A stretch of 64,000 bases of DNA from SHLQ01 sp033344795 (GTDB taxonomy: Bacteria > Actinomycetota > Acidimicrobiia > Acidimicrobiales > SHLQ01), in NCBI GenBank assembly GCA_033344795.1, contig JAWPMS010000001.1, positions 4,802,566-4,866,565 on the forward strand. Reading direction: 5' to 3'. Below are positions 1 to 8,842 of this stretch, piece by piece (position 1 is the first letter of the stretch; the number at the start of each line of letters is the position of its first letter). The translations under genes were made by a program, and so were the position numbers. The notes beneath the pieces were generated by a model. It saw nothing but the letters and a program-made list of their open reading frames with translations, was not told the DNA's origin and ran no database searches.

Positions 1-449
1 TGACTTCTCTTGATGCCATTCGTTCGCTGTCTGCTCGAGAACATGGGTTGGCCACCATCAGCGTTGCTCGCGCCGATGGATCGGTTCACTCGTCGGTGAT
101 CAACGCAGGCGTCACCAAACACCCGGTCACCGGCGACGACGTCGTCGGCGCTGTTCTCCGCGGGCCGTCGTGGAAGCTTCGACGCCTGCGTGAGATTCAC
201 CGATGCACCGTGGTGTTTCGAGTCGGATGGCAATGGGCTTCCGTCGACGGGCCGGTCGACATCATCGGACCTGGCGATCGTTTCGACGGTTTCGATGCAG
301 ACAACGTGCCGGCATTGCTGCGCAGCGTGTTCTCGGACGCTGGCGGCACACATGACGATTGGGACGAATACGACCGCGTCATGGCTGAAGACGGCCGAAC
401 CGCCATCTTCGTCAAGCCGCAACGTCTGCAGGGTGTCACTCCGAGCTGA
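1..449 (+). CDS. PPOX-class F420/FMN-dependent oxidoreductase, 5' end cut by window edge
   Basis: The reading frame runs from the first bases (TG ACT TCT ...), so the window very probably begins at the second base of the ATG and only one base is missing. The encoded start reads TSLDAIRSLSAREHGLATIS, the usual opening of the pyridoxamine-phosphate-oxidase-like split-barrel family, with a helix followed by a strand that contacts the flavin. The protein is about 149 aa, normal for the TIGR03618-type F420-binding group. An internal TTG at 48 is a poorer start because it would remove the first helix. The flavin type and substrate cannot be read from the sequence. It ends 18 bases before the stop of the convergent hydrolase gene. 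Confidence 0.75.
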   Translation, partial: TSLDAIRSLSAREHGLATISVARADGSVHSSVINAGVTKHPVTGDDVVGAVLRGPSWKLRRLREIHRCTVVFRVGWQWASVDGPVDIIGPGDRFDGFDADNVPALLRSVFSDAGGTHDDWDEYDRVMAEDGRTAIFVKPQRLQGVTPS

Positions 450-467
450 AGCAGCAGGGGTCAATGC

Positions 468-1079
468 TCAGAGCGACAAAACCTGCGTCGTGGTGTTGAT
501 TGCGCTGAAGCGGTCGGAGAGTGCAGCGAGCGCAGAACGATGCAGGACCGCGGCATCAAGCGGATCGCCGCCGTCGGTCGCAGGGAGTGTTCGCGTTGCC
601 GAGGCATCGGACACAACGGTGGTCTCGTATCCAAGGTCGAGCGCTGCTCGAGCAGTCGAGCTGACGCACATATGGGTCATGAAGCCACAGATCACCAGGT
701 GGGGACGACCGATACCGGCCAAGTGGTTTTGAAGTTCGGTGTGTGCAAAGGCATTCGGCAAACCCTTCGCAATCACCGTCTCATCGTCGACGGGTGCCAC
801 CTGGTCGATGATGCGTCCGCCACGCGCTGGATCAAACGCTCGACCCTCGCTGCCCTCGTGCGCGATGTGCACCACGCTCGCACCATCCTTGCGACCCTTC
901 AGAAGCAGGGCATCGATGTTGTTGAGCGCGGGTTCGAGCCCGGTCAGCGTCAACGCCCCCTCGGCGGTGTATTCCATCTGCGCATCGATCACGATCAGGA
1001 CCGCGTCCGAGAGCGGCCCGTATGCGAGGGGCAGGCCGGCTGCGGCGCGAAGCGTGAATGGGGCCTCTTCCGAAGTCAT
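468..1079 (-). CDS. cysteine hydrolase, isochorismatase-like family
   Basis: 203 aa from the ATG at 1079 (MTSEEAPFTL). The open frame extends further upstream but there it runs through the divergent promoter region and has no family similarity. Family hallmarks are the Asp in the first strand (VLIVIDAQ), a Lys in the central strand (VIAKGLPNAF) and the nucleophile Cys in ICGFMTHMCVSSTARAA, giving the Asp-Lys-Cys triad of the isochorismatase/nicotinamidase superfamily. A cis-peptide-type GFMTHMCV motif precedes the helix. Likely chemistry is amide or vinyl-ether hydrolysis of a small cytosolic substrate. The divergent neighbour is manA, which gives no clue to the substrate. Confidence 0.8.
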   Translation of the reverse strand: MTSEEAPFTLRAAAGLPLAYGPLSDAVLIVIDAQMEYTAEGALTLTGLEPALNNIDALLLKGRKDGASVVHIAHEGSEGRAFDPARGGRIIDQVAPVDDETVIAKGLPNAFAHTELQNHLAGIGRPHLVICGFMTHMCVSSTARAALDLGYETTVVSDASATRTLPATDGGDPLDAAVLHRSALAALSDRFSAINTTTQVLSL

Positions 1080-1188
1080 TACTGGACAATAGCGATTGGA
1101 TCGATCGATCGACGACGCTGGGTCGACAGGCTCGCGCTTCGCGTTGTCGAACCTAGACTCGCAAACGCATGCGAGAAGATTGCCGGCC

Positions 1189-2331
1189 ATGGAAAGACTG
1201 ACAGGTATCACCCAGCGCTATGCGTGGGGCTCACACACCTTGCTCGCAACGCTGCGCGGCCTCGAACCTTCTGATGACCCCGAAGCGGAGATCTGGTACG
1301 GAGCACATGACGCAGCTCCTTCCGTGCTCGACGGAGGGCAAACCCTCATTTCGGACATCGAGGCTGATCCCAAGTCGCTCCTCGGGAATGGCATTGTCCG
1401 CGAACATGGAGCGAAACTTCCGTTCCTCCTGAAGCTCCTCGCGGTCGGTGAACCGCTGAGCATTCAAGCGCATCCCACGGCTGAGCAGGCCGCAGCTGGG
1501 TTCGAGAGAGAAAACGCCGCAGGAATACTCATCGGCGCACCAAACCGCTCGTTTCGAGACGACGCTCCCAAACCGGAGCTCATCGCCGCGCTCACTCCGT
1601 TCGAAGCGTTGGTCGGATTTCGTCCGGTTCCTCGCACGCTCGACTACCTGGCGTCGATCGGAGCTCACACACTTCAACACGTGCTTCGCGAGCGCGGGTT
1701 GCTCGCGACAGTCCGCTGGGCCCTCGCACCAACGGCCGACGAACGTGCGTCTGTTGAGACGGCGGTTGACGAGCTCGTTCTCAGCGCTGGCCGCGATGAA
1801 TCCATCGAATGGCACCTCGAAGCCCAGTTGGTGAGCTCCATCGCCAAGCTCTATCCAGGCGATGCAGGTTTGCTGATCGCCGCGCTACTGAACCGAGTAC
1901 TGCTCGAACCCGGCGAAGCGCTCTACCTCGATGCTGGGACTCTGCATTCGTACGTCAGCGGACTCGGTGTCGAGATCATGGGAAATAGCGACAACGTGCT
2001 CCGCGGCGGCCTGACCAAGAAGAACACCGACGCCGAGAATTTGCTCGAGGTGCTTCGCGACGAGGCCTCTGAAGTGGAGGTCATCACGCCGGATGGCGAC
2101 GGAACCTACCAAACACCGGCGAGGGAGTTCTTGTTGTCCACCCTGACCGCTGAATCAAAGTCGATAACCGGACCAGCAATCGTTCTGGCGATCGACGGCG
2201 AGGTGACGATCCTCTGCGACGGCCGCACGCTTGTGCTTGCGCCGACCGAAGCAGTCTGGCTGAGTGCAGCGGACTCCGCCACTGCTGAAACCAACGGACG
2301 CTGCTTCGTCGCAGAGGTCCCACACCAGTAG
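1189..2331 (+). CDS. manA: mannose-6-phosphate isomerase, class I
   Basis: 380 aa from the ATG at 1189 (MERLTGITQRYAWGS). An upstream in-frame ATG at 1096 would overlap the divergent promoter region. The protein interconverts fructose-6-P and mannose-6-P for GDP-mannose and cell-surface glycan synthesis. Visible type I PMI features are the YAWGS opening, the zinc-ligand segment SIQAHPT near residues 94-100, the later ligand region LHSYVSGLGVEIMGNSDNVLRGGLT split by normal family spacing, and a C-terminal cupin-like domain. Length is typical for the actinobacterial enzyme (380-410 aa). It is monocistronic; a fasciclin lipoprotein starts 113 bases downstream. Confidence 0.93.
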   Translation: MERLTGITQRYAWGSHTLLATLRGLEPSDDPEAEIWYGAHDAAPSVLDGGQTLISDIEADPKSLLGNGIVREHGAKLPFLLKLLAVGEPLSIQAHPTAEQAAAGFERENAAGILIGAPNRSFRDDAPKPELIAALTPFEALVGFRPVPRTLDYLASIGAHTLQHVLRERGLLATVRWALAPTADERASVETAVDELVLSAGRDESIEWHLEAQLVSSIAKLYPGDAGLLIAALLNRVLLEPGEALYLDAGTLHSYVSGLGVEIMGNSDNVLRGGLTKKNTDAENLLEVLRDEASEVEVITPDGDGTYQTPAREFLLSTLTAESKSITGPAIVLAIDGEVTILCDGRTLVLAPTEAVWLSAADSATAETNGRCFVAEVPHQ

Positions 2332-2444
2332 CGAGGCAGTTGCAAGTCAAACGGGCATCGCATCTGTCACCCACAACTCGGCATCTGGTGCCGTCCACCA
2401 GTTCGTAGTACCTGGCAACCCCCCAAACAAAGGTACACGGCACC

Positions 2445-3038
2445 ATGAACACCAATTCCAAGCGATTGTCCGCACTCATGATTGCGTTCGGTCTTACTGC
2501 AGCCGCATGCGGCAGCGACACAGAGGTCATCGAAGAGGCAGCCGACACCGTCGCTGAGGTCGTCGACGATGCTGTTGAAGACGAGGCCATGGATGAAGAA
2601 GAAGACGCCATGTCCGAGCTGCCGGCAACCGTCGTAGACATCGCGGTATCAAGCGATGACTTCAGCACACTCGTCGCAGCCGTGACCGAGGCTGGGCTCG
2701 TTGAGACGCTCAGCGGAGAAGGACCATTCACTGTATTTGCCCCGACCAACGCTGCTTTCGAGCAAGCACTTACCGACCTCGGCCTCACCGCTGAAGAATT
2801 GCTCGCAAGCCCAGATCTGAGTGGAATCCTCACCTACCACGTGGTGGCCGGAAAGATCCTTGCCGCCGATGCGATCGCCGCAGATGGCACCGAAGTTGAA
2901 ACGGTCAACGGTGACACGATTGCCGTGTCGGTTGTCGACGGCAACGTGATGATCGATGGAGCGACGGTCACTTCGGCTGACCTCGAAGCACAGAACGGTG
3001 TTGTGCATGTCATCGACTCGGTCATCCTGCCTGGCTGA
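2445..3038 (+). CDS. fasciclin-domain lipoprotein
   Basis: 197 aa. A lipoprotein signal peptide ends in the lipobox LTAAAC (Cys22). It is followed by a highly acidic linker of about 35 residues (EEAADTVAEVVDDAVEDEA and onward) that probably acts as an extended spacer. One fasciclin/BIgH3 domain follows at about residues 60-197, with the H1 motif FTVFAPTNAAF and the H2 block YHVVAGKI followed by NGVVHVIDSVILP. The protein is expected to be anchored on the outer face of the membrane with an adhesive or matrix role. A strong hairpin terminator follows the stop, so the gene is its own transcription unit. Confidence 0.9.
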   Translation: MNTNSKRLSALMIAFGLTAAACGSDTEVIEEAADTVAEVVDDAVEDEAMDEEEDAMSELPATVVDIAVSSDDFSTLVAAVTEAGLVETLSGEGPFTVFAPTNAAFEQALTDLGLTAEELLASPDLSGILTYHVVAGKILAADAIAADGTEVETVNGDTIAVSVVDGNVMIDGATVTSADLEAQNGVVHVIDSVILPG

Positions 3039-3065
3039 TCGAGCGTCCGTGTAGAAGAACGAATT

Positions 3066-3103
3066 GATGCCGGCCTCACATCGGGGCCGGCATCGTTTGT
3101 TTT
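3066..3103 (+). terminator. Rho-independent terminator after the fasciclin gene
   Basis: Perfect 10-bp stem GATGCCGGCC (3066-3075) / GGCCGGCATC (3085-3094) with a 9-base loop, followed by GTTTGTTTT. It begins 28 bases past the fasciclin stop and just before the stop of the convergent sulfatase. Confidence 0.85.
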
Positions 3104-3108
3104 CCCGA

Positions 3109-4515
3109 TCAGGCGTCCGCAAAAGGTTCGTCGCCAACGGCGTTCTGCAGGCGACGCAATTCGGCCCGAAGTTCGGCGGTGATCTCCGTTGCCTCCGGAG
3201 TCCCGTAGATGTTGTGCACCTCGAGCGGATCTTCGATCAAGTCGAACAACTCCCACTCGACGGGGTTCGCCGGGCCGCACGCACCCGGCTGATCAAGCGG
3301 ATCGTTGTAGTAGCAGATCAACTTGTGTGTCCTGGTGCGCACGCCGTAGTGGGCAGGGCATGCGTGGGCCCCATCGTTGTGCATCCAGTAGCGGTAGTAC
3401 ATCGACGTCGGCCAGTCCTGCGGTGTGTCGCCGAGTAGTTGGCCGGCGAACGATCGGCCCTGCACATGATCGGCCGTTTCTAGCCCACACAGCTCGAGCA
3501 ACGTCGGGCCGAAATCGACATTGACCACGATGTCTTCACACGAGCTGCTCGGCTGGATTCGATCCGGGTACCGGACGAGCAAAGGCATCGCGAGCGACTC
3601 CTCATACATCAATCGTTTGTCGAACCACCCGTGATCGCCGAGAAAGAATCCCTGGTCCGACGTGTAGACCACGATCGTGTTGTCGCTGAGCCCGTTGGCC
3701 TCGAGCCAGTCGAGCATTCGCCCGACGTTGTCATCGATCGATGCGACGACCCGGAGGTAGTCCTTGATGTACCGCTGGTAACGCCACTCGATCTCCTCGT
3801 CCAGGGTGAGCCCCGGTGGAACCACGGCTTTCAGATCGCGGATTGGATCGAGGTCGAGCATGCGCATCTTCACCGCCTGAACCACGTCGGCGCGGCCCAC
3901 GAGATCGTCGCGGAATGTGTCGGGAAACGGAATCTCGACGTTGTCGTACATCGTGAAGTGTTTCGCATCGGGCTCCCAGGTGCGATGGGGCGCCTTGTGA
4001 TGACAAAAGAGTGCGAAGGGCTCGTCGGGATTGCGCTCTTCCAACCAGTTCAGCGAATCATCGGTGATCAGATCGGTCACATACCCGCCCACCTCATCGA
4101 TCCCATAGTCTGAGTCGACGAACACGGGGTTGTGATAATGCCCCTGGCCGGGAAGTACACGCCAGCGGTCAAATCCGGTGGGTTCTGCCGACGACCCGTG
4201 TCCAAGGTGCCACTTGCCGAACAATGCGGTCTGCCATCCCGCCTCCTGAAGCGCCTTGGGGAACGTCCACAACGAGTTGTCGAGGGGCGTGTCGAGCGTC
4301 GTCACCGCGTTCACGTGGTTGTAGGTTCCGGTGAGAATGGCGGCCCTGCTGGGAGCACAAATCGAGTTGGTGCAAAACGCCGAATCGAAACGCATTCCGC
4401 CAACTCCGATTCGGTCGATGTTCGGGGTCTCGTTGATGCGACTGCCGTACGCAGAAATCGCGTGGGCAGCATGATCGTCGCTCATGATGAAGAGGATGTT
4501 CGGGCGAGAGGTCAT
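3109..4515 (-). CDS. sulfatase (type I, formylglycine-dependent)
   Basis: 468 aa, no signal peptide visible, so probably cytosolic. The N-terminus RPNILFIMSDDHA supplies the paired Asp metal ligands. The C-x-P-S-R maturation motif is present as SICAPSRAAILTG with Cys53 as the residue converted to formylglycine, followed by the FGKWHLGH block. A second metal site lies in YTSDQGFFLGDHG, around residues 285-300. This is the arylsulfatase-A/heparan N-sulfatase-like architecture of alkaline-phosphatase-fold hydrolases; a choline-sulfatase or polysaccharide sulfatase role is possible, but the substrate is not readable. The FGE maturase is not in the window. Convergent with the fasciclin gene. Confidence 0.92.
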   Translation of the reverse strand: MTSRPNILFIMSDDHAAHAISAYGSRINETPNIDRIGVGGMRFDSAFCTNSICAPSRAAILTGTYNHVNAVTTLDTPLDNSLWTFPKALQEAGWQTALFGKWHLGHGSSAEPTGFDRWRVLPGQGHYHNPVFVDSDYGIDEVGGYVTDLITDDSLNWLEERNPDEPFALFCHHKAPHRTWEPDAKHFTMYDNVEIPFPDTFRDDLVGRADVVQAVKMRMLDLDPIRDLKAVVPPGLTLDEEIEWRYQRYIKDYLRVVASIDDNVGRMLDWLEANGLSDNTIVVYTSDQGFFLGDHGWFDKRLMYEESLAMPLLVRYPDRIQPSSSCEDIVVNVDFGPTLLELCGLETADHVQGRSFAGQLLGDTPQDWPTSMYYRYWMHNDGAHACPAHYGVRTRTHKLICYYNDPLDQPGACGPANPVEWELFDLIEDPLEVHNIYGTPEATEITAELRAELRRLQNAVGDEPFADA

Positions 4516-4568
4516 CTCGTCGTTCTAGCGTCCGTCGGTGCCGGGTGTGTCGACGGTGCGCCGTGGTA

Positions 4569-4877
4569 TCAGGCAGCAGCCGCGACGTCGGGTTGCTCAA
4601 CCGACAGCCACAAGGCGGTGCGCACCGTGTCAGCGCGTTCGCGGTCCAATGCATTGGCAACGATGATCCCCTCGATCATGTCGGCCAAGACCGCTGACCA
4701 GGGTCGGGCACGAATCACGATGGAAACCGTGGCGCCATTGGGTCGGCGACGGATCGTGCGCGAATACCCGGCGAGCCGAGGCGGCGAAGTGAATGCCGGT
4801 GGAGTCAGCCCACAGAGGCGCGCCGCTCGCCCGAGATCTCGGGCTGCCCCAGCGAAACGTATCGACGTCGACTCCAT
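4569..4877 (-). CDS. small conserved-looking protein of unknown function
   Basis: 102 aa from ATG at 4877. The longer open frame that reads upstream to 5321 is rejected because it runs antisense through the RTX gene. The protein is basic in the middle (RTIRRRPNG) with a hydrophobic stretch ADMIEGIIVANALDRE and an Ala-rich tail. I have seen similar short proteins in Acidimicrobiia but cannot name a function. It lies between the sulfatase (same strand, starting at 4515, so downstream of this gene) and a divergent secreted RTX protein. No strong ribosome-binding site is visible. Confidence 0.55.
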   Translation of the reverse strand: MESTSIRFAGAARDLGRAARLCGLTPPAFTSPPRLAGYSRTIRRRPNGATVSIVIRARPWSAVLADMIEGIIVANALDRERADTVRTALWLSVEQPDVAAAA

Positions 4878-4980
4878 TACAGAGCAGTCTCGCGCTGGGG
4901 TGTGACAGTCTTCCCACGCGGCTCGGCACGCACACCGCCGCGCGCCATATGATCGATCCAACTCGAGAGCGGAGGTCGAG

Positions 4981-6237
4981 ATGCGGGTTCGATCAGTACT
5001 GGTAAGCATTGCAATGGTTGCGTCAGTGGTGATCGCCACCGCCACGCCCGCTGGAGCCCAGGAACCGATGTGCGATGGCGAGGTCGCGACCATCGTGGGC
5101 ACGCCAGGTGACGACGTGCTGCCAGGAACACCCGGACGCGATGTCATCGTCGCCCTTGGCGGCAACGACAGGATCCTTGCCGGCGATGGTGATGACGTGG
5201 TGTGTGCAGGCCCAGGCAATGACTTCGTCAAAGGACAACGGGGCAACGACATCCTCCTCGGTGGGGGCGGAAACGACCGAATGTTCGGCAATGCGGGGGC
5301 CGACACCTTGCTGGGCGGCAACGGTCATGACGTGCTTTGGGGCGGGGTTGGCCCCGACGACATTTGGGCCGGACTCGGCAACGACACGGTCAACGCTGGT
5401 CACGGCAATGACTTCGCCCTCGGTGGCCTGGGCAACGACAAAATCAATGGCAGTACCGGGGCCGACGAGCTTTGGGGCGGCCAAGGTGCCGATGTGATCA
5501 CCGGTGGTAAGGGCTTCGACGACTTGGACGGCGGAGCCGCCAACGACCTCATCACCGGCGGTCCGGGGGAAGACTTCATCAACGGCGGACTCGGCACCGA
5601 TCGCTGTCGAGTCGACATTTTCGACGGTTTCATCAACTGTCAGCGAGGAAACGTCTTGGGCGGATCGGGCAGCGGTGACGGCGAGGTCGAAATCGGGCTG
5701 TTGTCACCCGAGTTCGTGCTCCCATCGCCTGGCGGTCCGAGCTACGTCTTGCACATCAATGCCGCACCGGCGCAGGGGCAACTTCTGACGGTGACGGTCA
5801 AAGACGCAAACGGCGGGCTGCTCTTCGAAGGGTTTGGCTTCGACCGAGTCTTCAGCAACGTGCTCGTCGCTGGCGGCGTGCCGGCGCTGGTCGAGGTGAG
5901 CGGGGCGGACTTCTGGGTCGCCGCCTTCGTCAAGACGTCGATCCTGCATGACGACCTCATCTTGAATCCCGATCAAGGCAGCCAAGTCTTCGGTGTTGCC
6001 CCGTCGCTCGATGGCTTCCCGCAGGCGATCACCATTACGGCCACGAACAACGGCAACAACTCGTCGGTGTTCCAAGTCGTGTCGGTCGGTGACGATGGGA
6101 TCACCCTCGAGCTCAGTGACACGCTGGCCGCCGGAGAGTCGGCCGTCTTCACTGGCGACCTCCGCGCCTCGGCTCACTGGGTTGCCATACTGGCCGCTCC
6201 CCTTGTGACGTGGGAGTTCTCCCTCGACAATGGCTAG
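4981..6237 (+). CDS. secreted RTX-type calcium-binding repeat protein
   Basis: 418 aa. A GGAGG sits 5 bases before the ATG. A Sec signal peptide (MRVRSVLVSIAMVASVV...) ends at an ATPAGAQ signal-peptidase I site. Residues about 55-215 hold roughly 15 glycine/aspartate nonapeptides of the hemolysin type (GGNGHDVLW, GGLGNDKIN, GGQGADVIT), which fold into a calcium-filled parallel beta roll. Residues 230-418 form a separate beta-rich domain with no family that I recognise. There is no C-terminal type I secretion signal or T1SS gene nearby, so Sec export is the likely route. Probable role: extracellular calcium-stabilised binding or structural protein. Confidence 0.88.
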   Translation: MRVRSVLVSIAMVASVVIATATPAGAQEPMCDGEVATIVGTPGDDVLPGTPGRDVIVALGGNDRILAGDGDDVVCAGPGNDFVKGQRGNDILLGGGGNDRMFGNAGADTLLGGNGHDVLWGGVGPDDIWAGLGNDTVNAGHGNDFALGGLGNDKINGSTGADELWGGQGADVITGGKGFDDLDGGAANDLITGGPGEDFINGGLGTDRCRVDIFDGFINCQRGNVLGGSGSGDGEVEIGLLSPEFVLPSPGGPSYVLHINAAPAQGQLLTVTVKDANGGLLFEGFGFDRVFSNVLVAGGVPALVEVSGADFWVAAFVKTSILHDDLILNPDQGSQVFGVAPSLDGFPQAITITATNNGNNSSVFQVVSVGDDGITLELSDTLAAGESAVFTGDLRASAHWVAILAAPLVTWEFSLDNG

Positions 6238-6264
6238 GGACGCCCGTGATTTCGTGATCAGCGC

Positions 6265-7209
6265 ATGACCGACGAGCTGAGTCCAGCACAACAAGAGGTC
6301 GTCGATCAGATAGGCGCTCGGCGAGAGTCCTGGCCCGAGTACCCCGCGGAACTTCGATACGAGCTACGCGGTGAGCTCGAGAAGGGTGTCGCCAGCCACG
6401 CAGAACTGCTGGGCGACAACGTCTCGATCTGGGCCAACAAACACGCGATCGCGTCGGTACATGGATGCGAACGCAAATACCTGGCCGACCGCGAGTTCCC
6501 TGGCTGGTCGGTCCCGCTGGCCCGCGGCACCGTCGTGCACAAAGCGATCGAACTGTCGATCAACTGGCACGGCATTGCCATTCCGGCCGACCTCGTCGAC
6601 GAGTCGATTGCGAGCCTCGAGTTCGGCGAACAGAACATCAGCGGTTTCATTCAGGGCCTCTCCCCCGCCGACCGAGCACAACTTCGTTCGGACAGCGTCG
6701 ACCTCGTCACCAAATTCGACGAATGTTGGCCACCGCTCAAGAAACAATGGCGGCCGGTGACCGAGTCGAAAGTCCGCCTCGAATTGTTCGAGGGACGCAT
6801 CGTCTTGCAGGGCAAGATCGACCTCACATTGGGACGCGCTGAGGGCCTTCGTGCGGGGAAGGTGCTGGTCGATCTCAAGAGCGGCAAGTTTCAACCCGGC
6901 CACATGCACGACCTTCGTTACTACGCACTGATCGAAACGATTCGTATCGGCGTGCCTCCCCGTCGAATCGCCAGCTACTACTTGGACCAGGGTCGATTTC
7001 ATCCCGAGGATGTCACCGAGGACATGTTGTTCTCCGCGGCCCAGCGCGCCATCGATGGCGTGAAACGCATGATCGAACTGGAGCTCGACTCGTCGAATCC
7101 TCGGGTGGCGCCGAGCCCAGCATGTCGATGGTGCAGAGTGCTCGACACCTGCAATGAGGGTCAGGTGAGCCTACGAGAGTTCGATGACCCACTCGAAGAT
7201 CTGTTGTGA
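6265..7209 (+). CDS. PD-(D/E)XK nuclease family protein with a four-Cys cluster (RecB/Cas4-like)
   Basis: 314 aa. The nuclease core shows H92 in GTVVHKAIE, D186 in QGKIDLTLG, and D203-x-K205 in KVLVDLKSGKF, followed by the LRYYALIE helix, as in RecB C-terminal, AddB and Cas4 nucleases. Four cysteines bracket the fold: C68 (HGCERKYL) and C287, C290, C296 (CRWCRVLDTC), the arrangement that holds a 4Fe-4S cluster in AddB/Cas4/Dna2-type enzymes. There is no fused helicase, and no cas gene or adnAB gene is adjacent. It starts 27 bases after the RTX gene. Probable role: DNA end processing in repair; partner unknown. Confidence 0.82.
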   Translation: MTDELSPAQQEVVDQIGARRESWPEYPAELRYELRGELEKGVASHAELLGDNVSIWANKHAIASVHGCERKYLADREFPGWSVPLARGTVVHKAIELSINWHGIAIPADLVDESIASLEFGEQNISGFIQGLSPADRAQLRSDSVDLVTKFDECWPPLKKQWRPVTESKVRLELFEGRIVLQGKIDLTLGRAEGLRAGKVLVDLKSGKFQPGHMHDLRYYALIETIRIGVPPRRIASYYLDQGRFHPEDVTEDMLFSAAQRAIDGVKRMIELELDSSNPRVAPSPACRWCRVLDTCNEGQVSLREFDDPLEDLL

Positions 7210-7248
7210 GATCTGGTCCTCAGGCCAGCTCGCTCAGATGAGGTCGAA

Positions 7249-8403
7249 CTACTCGAATCGCCCGCAGCGGTGATCTTCTCGTTGTGTTGACGAGAGGTCG
7301 GCCAAGCTGCACAGGAACCGCGATTGTTGGTCTGGGTGGCCACCATTCACTAACGCGACGCTCCACGGTTGCTGAACGCCGTCGCCTCCCACACATTCTC
7401 CGCTGGGCACATCGACGGCGAGCATGATGTTCACGCCCACACTCTTGATCTGAAAGACGTCGACGGGCTGACCGTCGAGTTCTCCACTCGCGAAGTGATG
7501 TGGGCTGACCCCGTCGTCCGTCACCGCCATGCACGTGAGGCTGTAGCTCTGCGTCAGGATCTGGAAGTTCGCACGACAGTCGAGCACGTCCTCGAAGCAG
7601 TCCAGTTGTGTGAGCGGCTTCGGTGCGTTCAGAATCTCGTCGGTCAGGATCGGCATGGTTCGTCCGCTCAGTTCATCGACGATGGCGCGATCGCCCAGCG
7701 GCTCGGCGAGTTGGACCAGGATTCCATCAAGACAGTCTTCTCGGCTGTCACCGTCGGGCAGCCACGACGTCGCTGCAATTCGAATCTCGGTAGCAGATTC
7801 GGTCTTGGTGAAGGTCGGGTCGCCGTTGCACGAGGCGACGCCCACGGAGAACTCGGTCGATGCCAGATCGCGAACCTGGACCTCGTAGAGAAGTGGAACT
7901 GGCTGACGTCCGTCCGCATCCTCGATCGAGATTGCGAAGTCGATGAGCTCGAAGCAGAACGTCGGCTCGCCGGCACTCGTCGAAATCACGATCTCCTCAG
8001 GTTGCCCGAACTCTCCCTCACGGAACACCGTGAGGGACTCACCAGCTCCCCGGGCAACGATGACCTCGTGCAGCTCTGGAATAGTGACCTGGTGAATTCC
8101 GGCGACCGGCGTGCCAAGTGGATTTGTGAAGTAGACACCTTCGACCCAGACCTCCATGGGCTCGTCCGAACGGTAGAGATCACCACATTTCTGCGTGTAG
8201 ATCATCGTGTATCCGTCGACGGCCGATTCGTCCCAGGCGAAGTCGTCATAGTCGGCATAGTCCTCGATCTGCGGGCCAACCGAGGTGGTGTTTGGTCCCT
8301 CCGCCGGAGCGTTCTGTCCGGCCTCGCTGCTCGCGCCGGACCCTTCGGTGGCAATCGACGTCGTCTCACTGCATGCCGCAAACATCAGACCGAGGATGAG
8401 CAT
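7249..8403 (-). CDS. lipoprotein of unknown function
   Basis: 384 aa from the ATG at 8403 (MLILGLMFAAC); an in-frame ATG seven codons earlier (8424) is also possible. The lipobox LMFAAC is followed by a Ser/Ala/Glu/Thr-rich linker of about 40 residues, then a beta-rich region containing about ten cysteines that could form disulfides outside the membrane. I recognise no domain. The gene is convergent with the nuclease gene and stands alone. Confidence 0.75.
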   Translation of the reverse strand: MLILGLMFAACSETTSIATEGSGASSEAGQNAPAEGPNTTSVGPQIEDYADYDDFAWDESAVDGYTMIYTQKCGDLYRSDEPMEVWVEGVYFTNPLGTPVAGIHQVTIPELHEVIVARGAGESLTVFREGEFGQPEEIVISTSAGEPTFCFELIDFAISIEDADGRQPVPLLYEVQVRDLASTEFSVGVASCNGDPTFTKTESATEIRIAATSWLPDGDSREDCLDGILVQLAEPLGDRAIVDELSGRTMPILTDEILNAPKPLTQLDCFEDVLDCRANFQILTQSYSLTCMAVTDDGVSPHHFASGELDGQPVDVFQIKSVGVNIMLAVDVPSGECVGGDGVQQPWSVALVNGGHPDQQSRFLCSLADLSSTQREDHRCGRFE

Positions 8404-8525
8404 GTACCGGGGCCCAATACCCACACCGTCTTCGTCATCATCTTCTCCTCGGGATTCTGAGGCTCCTTCTGAAGCTTCGTCCGCTTGGACGTCAGCCGTG
8501 ACAGAAAAGTTCCCCTATGTCATCT

Positions 8526-8807
8526 CTAGGGTGAAGTGACGATCAGGATGCTCGCGGGAGTCTCAGTGGTCGACGAGATCGTGTGTTCTCGATGCCCTTC
8601 GTAATGGATTGTCTCGCCTTCGCACATCGTGAGGTTCGTCTCGCCGTTTGACAGCCGAATCTCGCCAGAGAGCACCAAGATGAACCGCTCGCCACAATGC
8701 TGGAACGGCTGGCCGCTCTCGGGGATTTCGAGAACCGTCGACGAGAATTCGCCCGACGGCGACTCCTCGGATGGGCCGCTGGTTCCAGGTTTTGTGTCTT
8801 CGGCCAT
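8526..8807 (-). CDS. small cupin-domain protein
   Basis: 93 aa single-domain cupin. The conserved cupin features read as PFQHCGERFILVLSGEIRL in motif 1 and YEGHREHTI in motif 2, so a metal site is plausible although motif 1 has fewer histidines than usual. It follows the hydantoinase-A-like gene by 35 bases on the same strand and is most likely the last gene of the DUF917-HyuA operon, where a cupin could bind or isomerise a pathway intermediate. Confidence 0.72.
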   Translation of the reverse strand: MAEDTKPGTSGPSEESPSGEFSSTVLEIPESGQPFQHCGERFILVLSGEIRLSNGETNLTMCEGETIHYEGHREHTISSTTETPASILIVTSP

Positions 8808-8842
8808 CGCTCTCTCGATCAGACTTCCATGACTCAGTGGGC

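Noticed and set aside
4878..5321. N-terminal extension of the small minus-strand gene into the RTX gene
   Set aside because: The extension mirrors the glycine/aspartate repeats on the other strand and is Pro/Ser-rich; the ATG at 4877 is the sensible start.
8513..8531. CCCTA/TAGGG inverted repeat at the cupin stop as a terminator
   Set aside because: Only a 5-bp stem with a 9-base loop that includes the stop codon; too weak to call.
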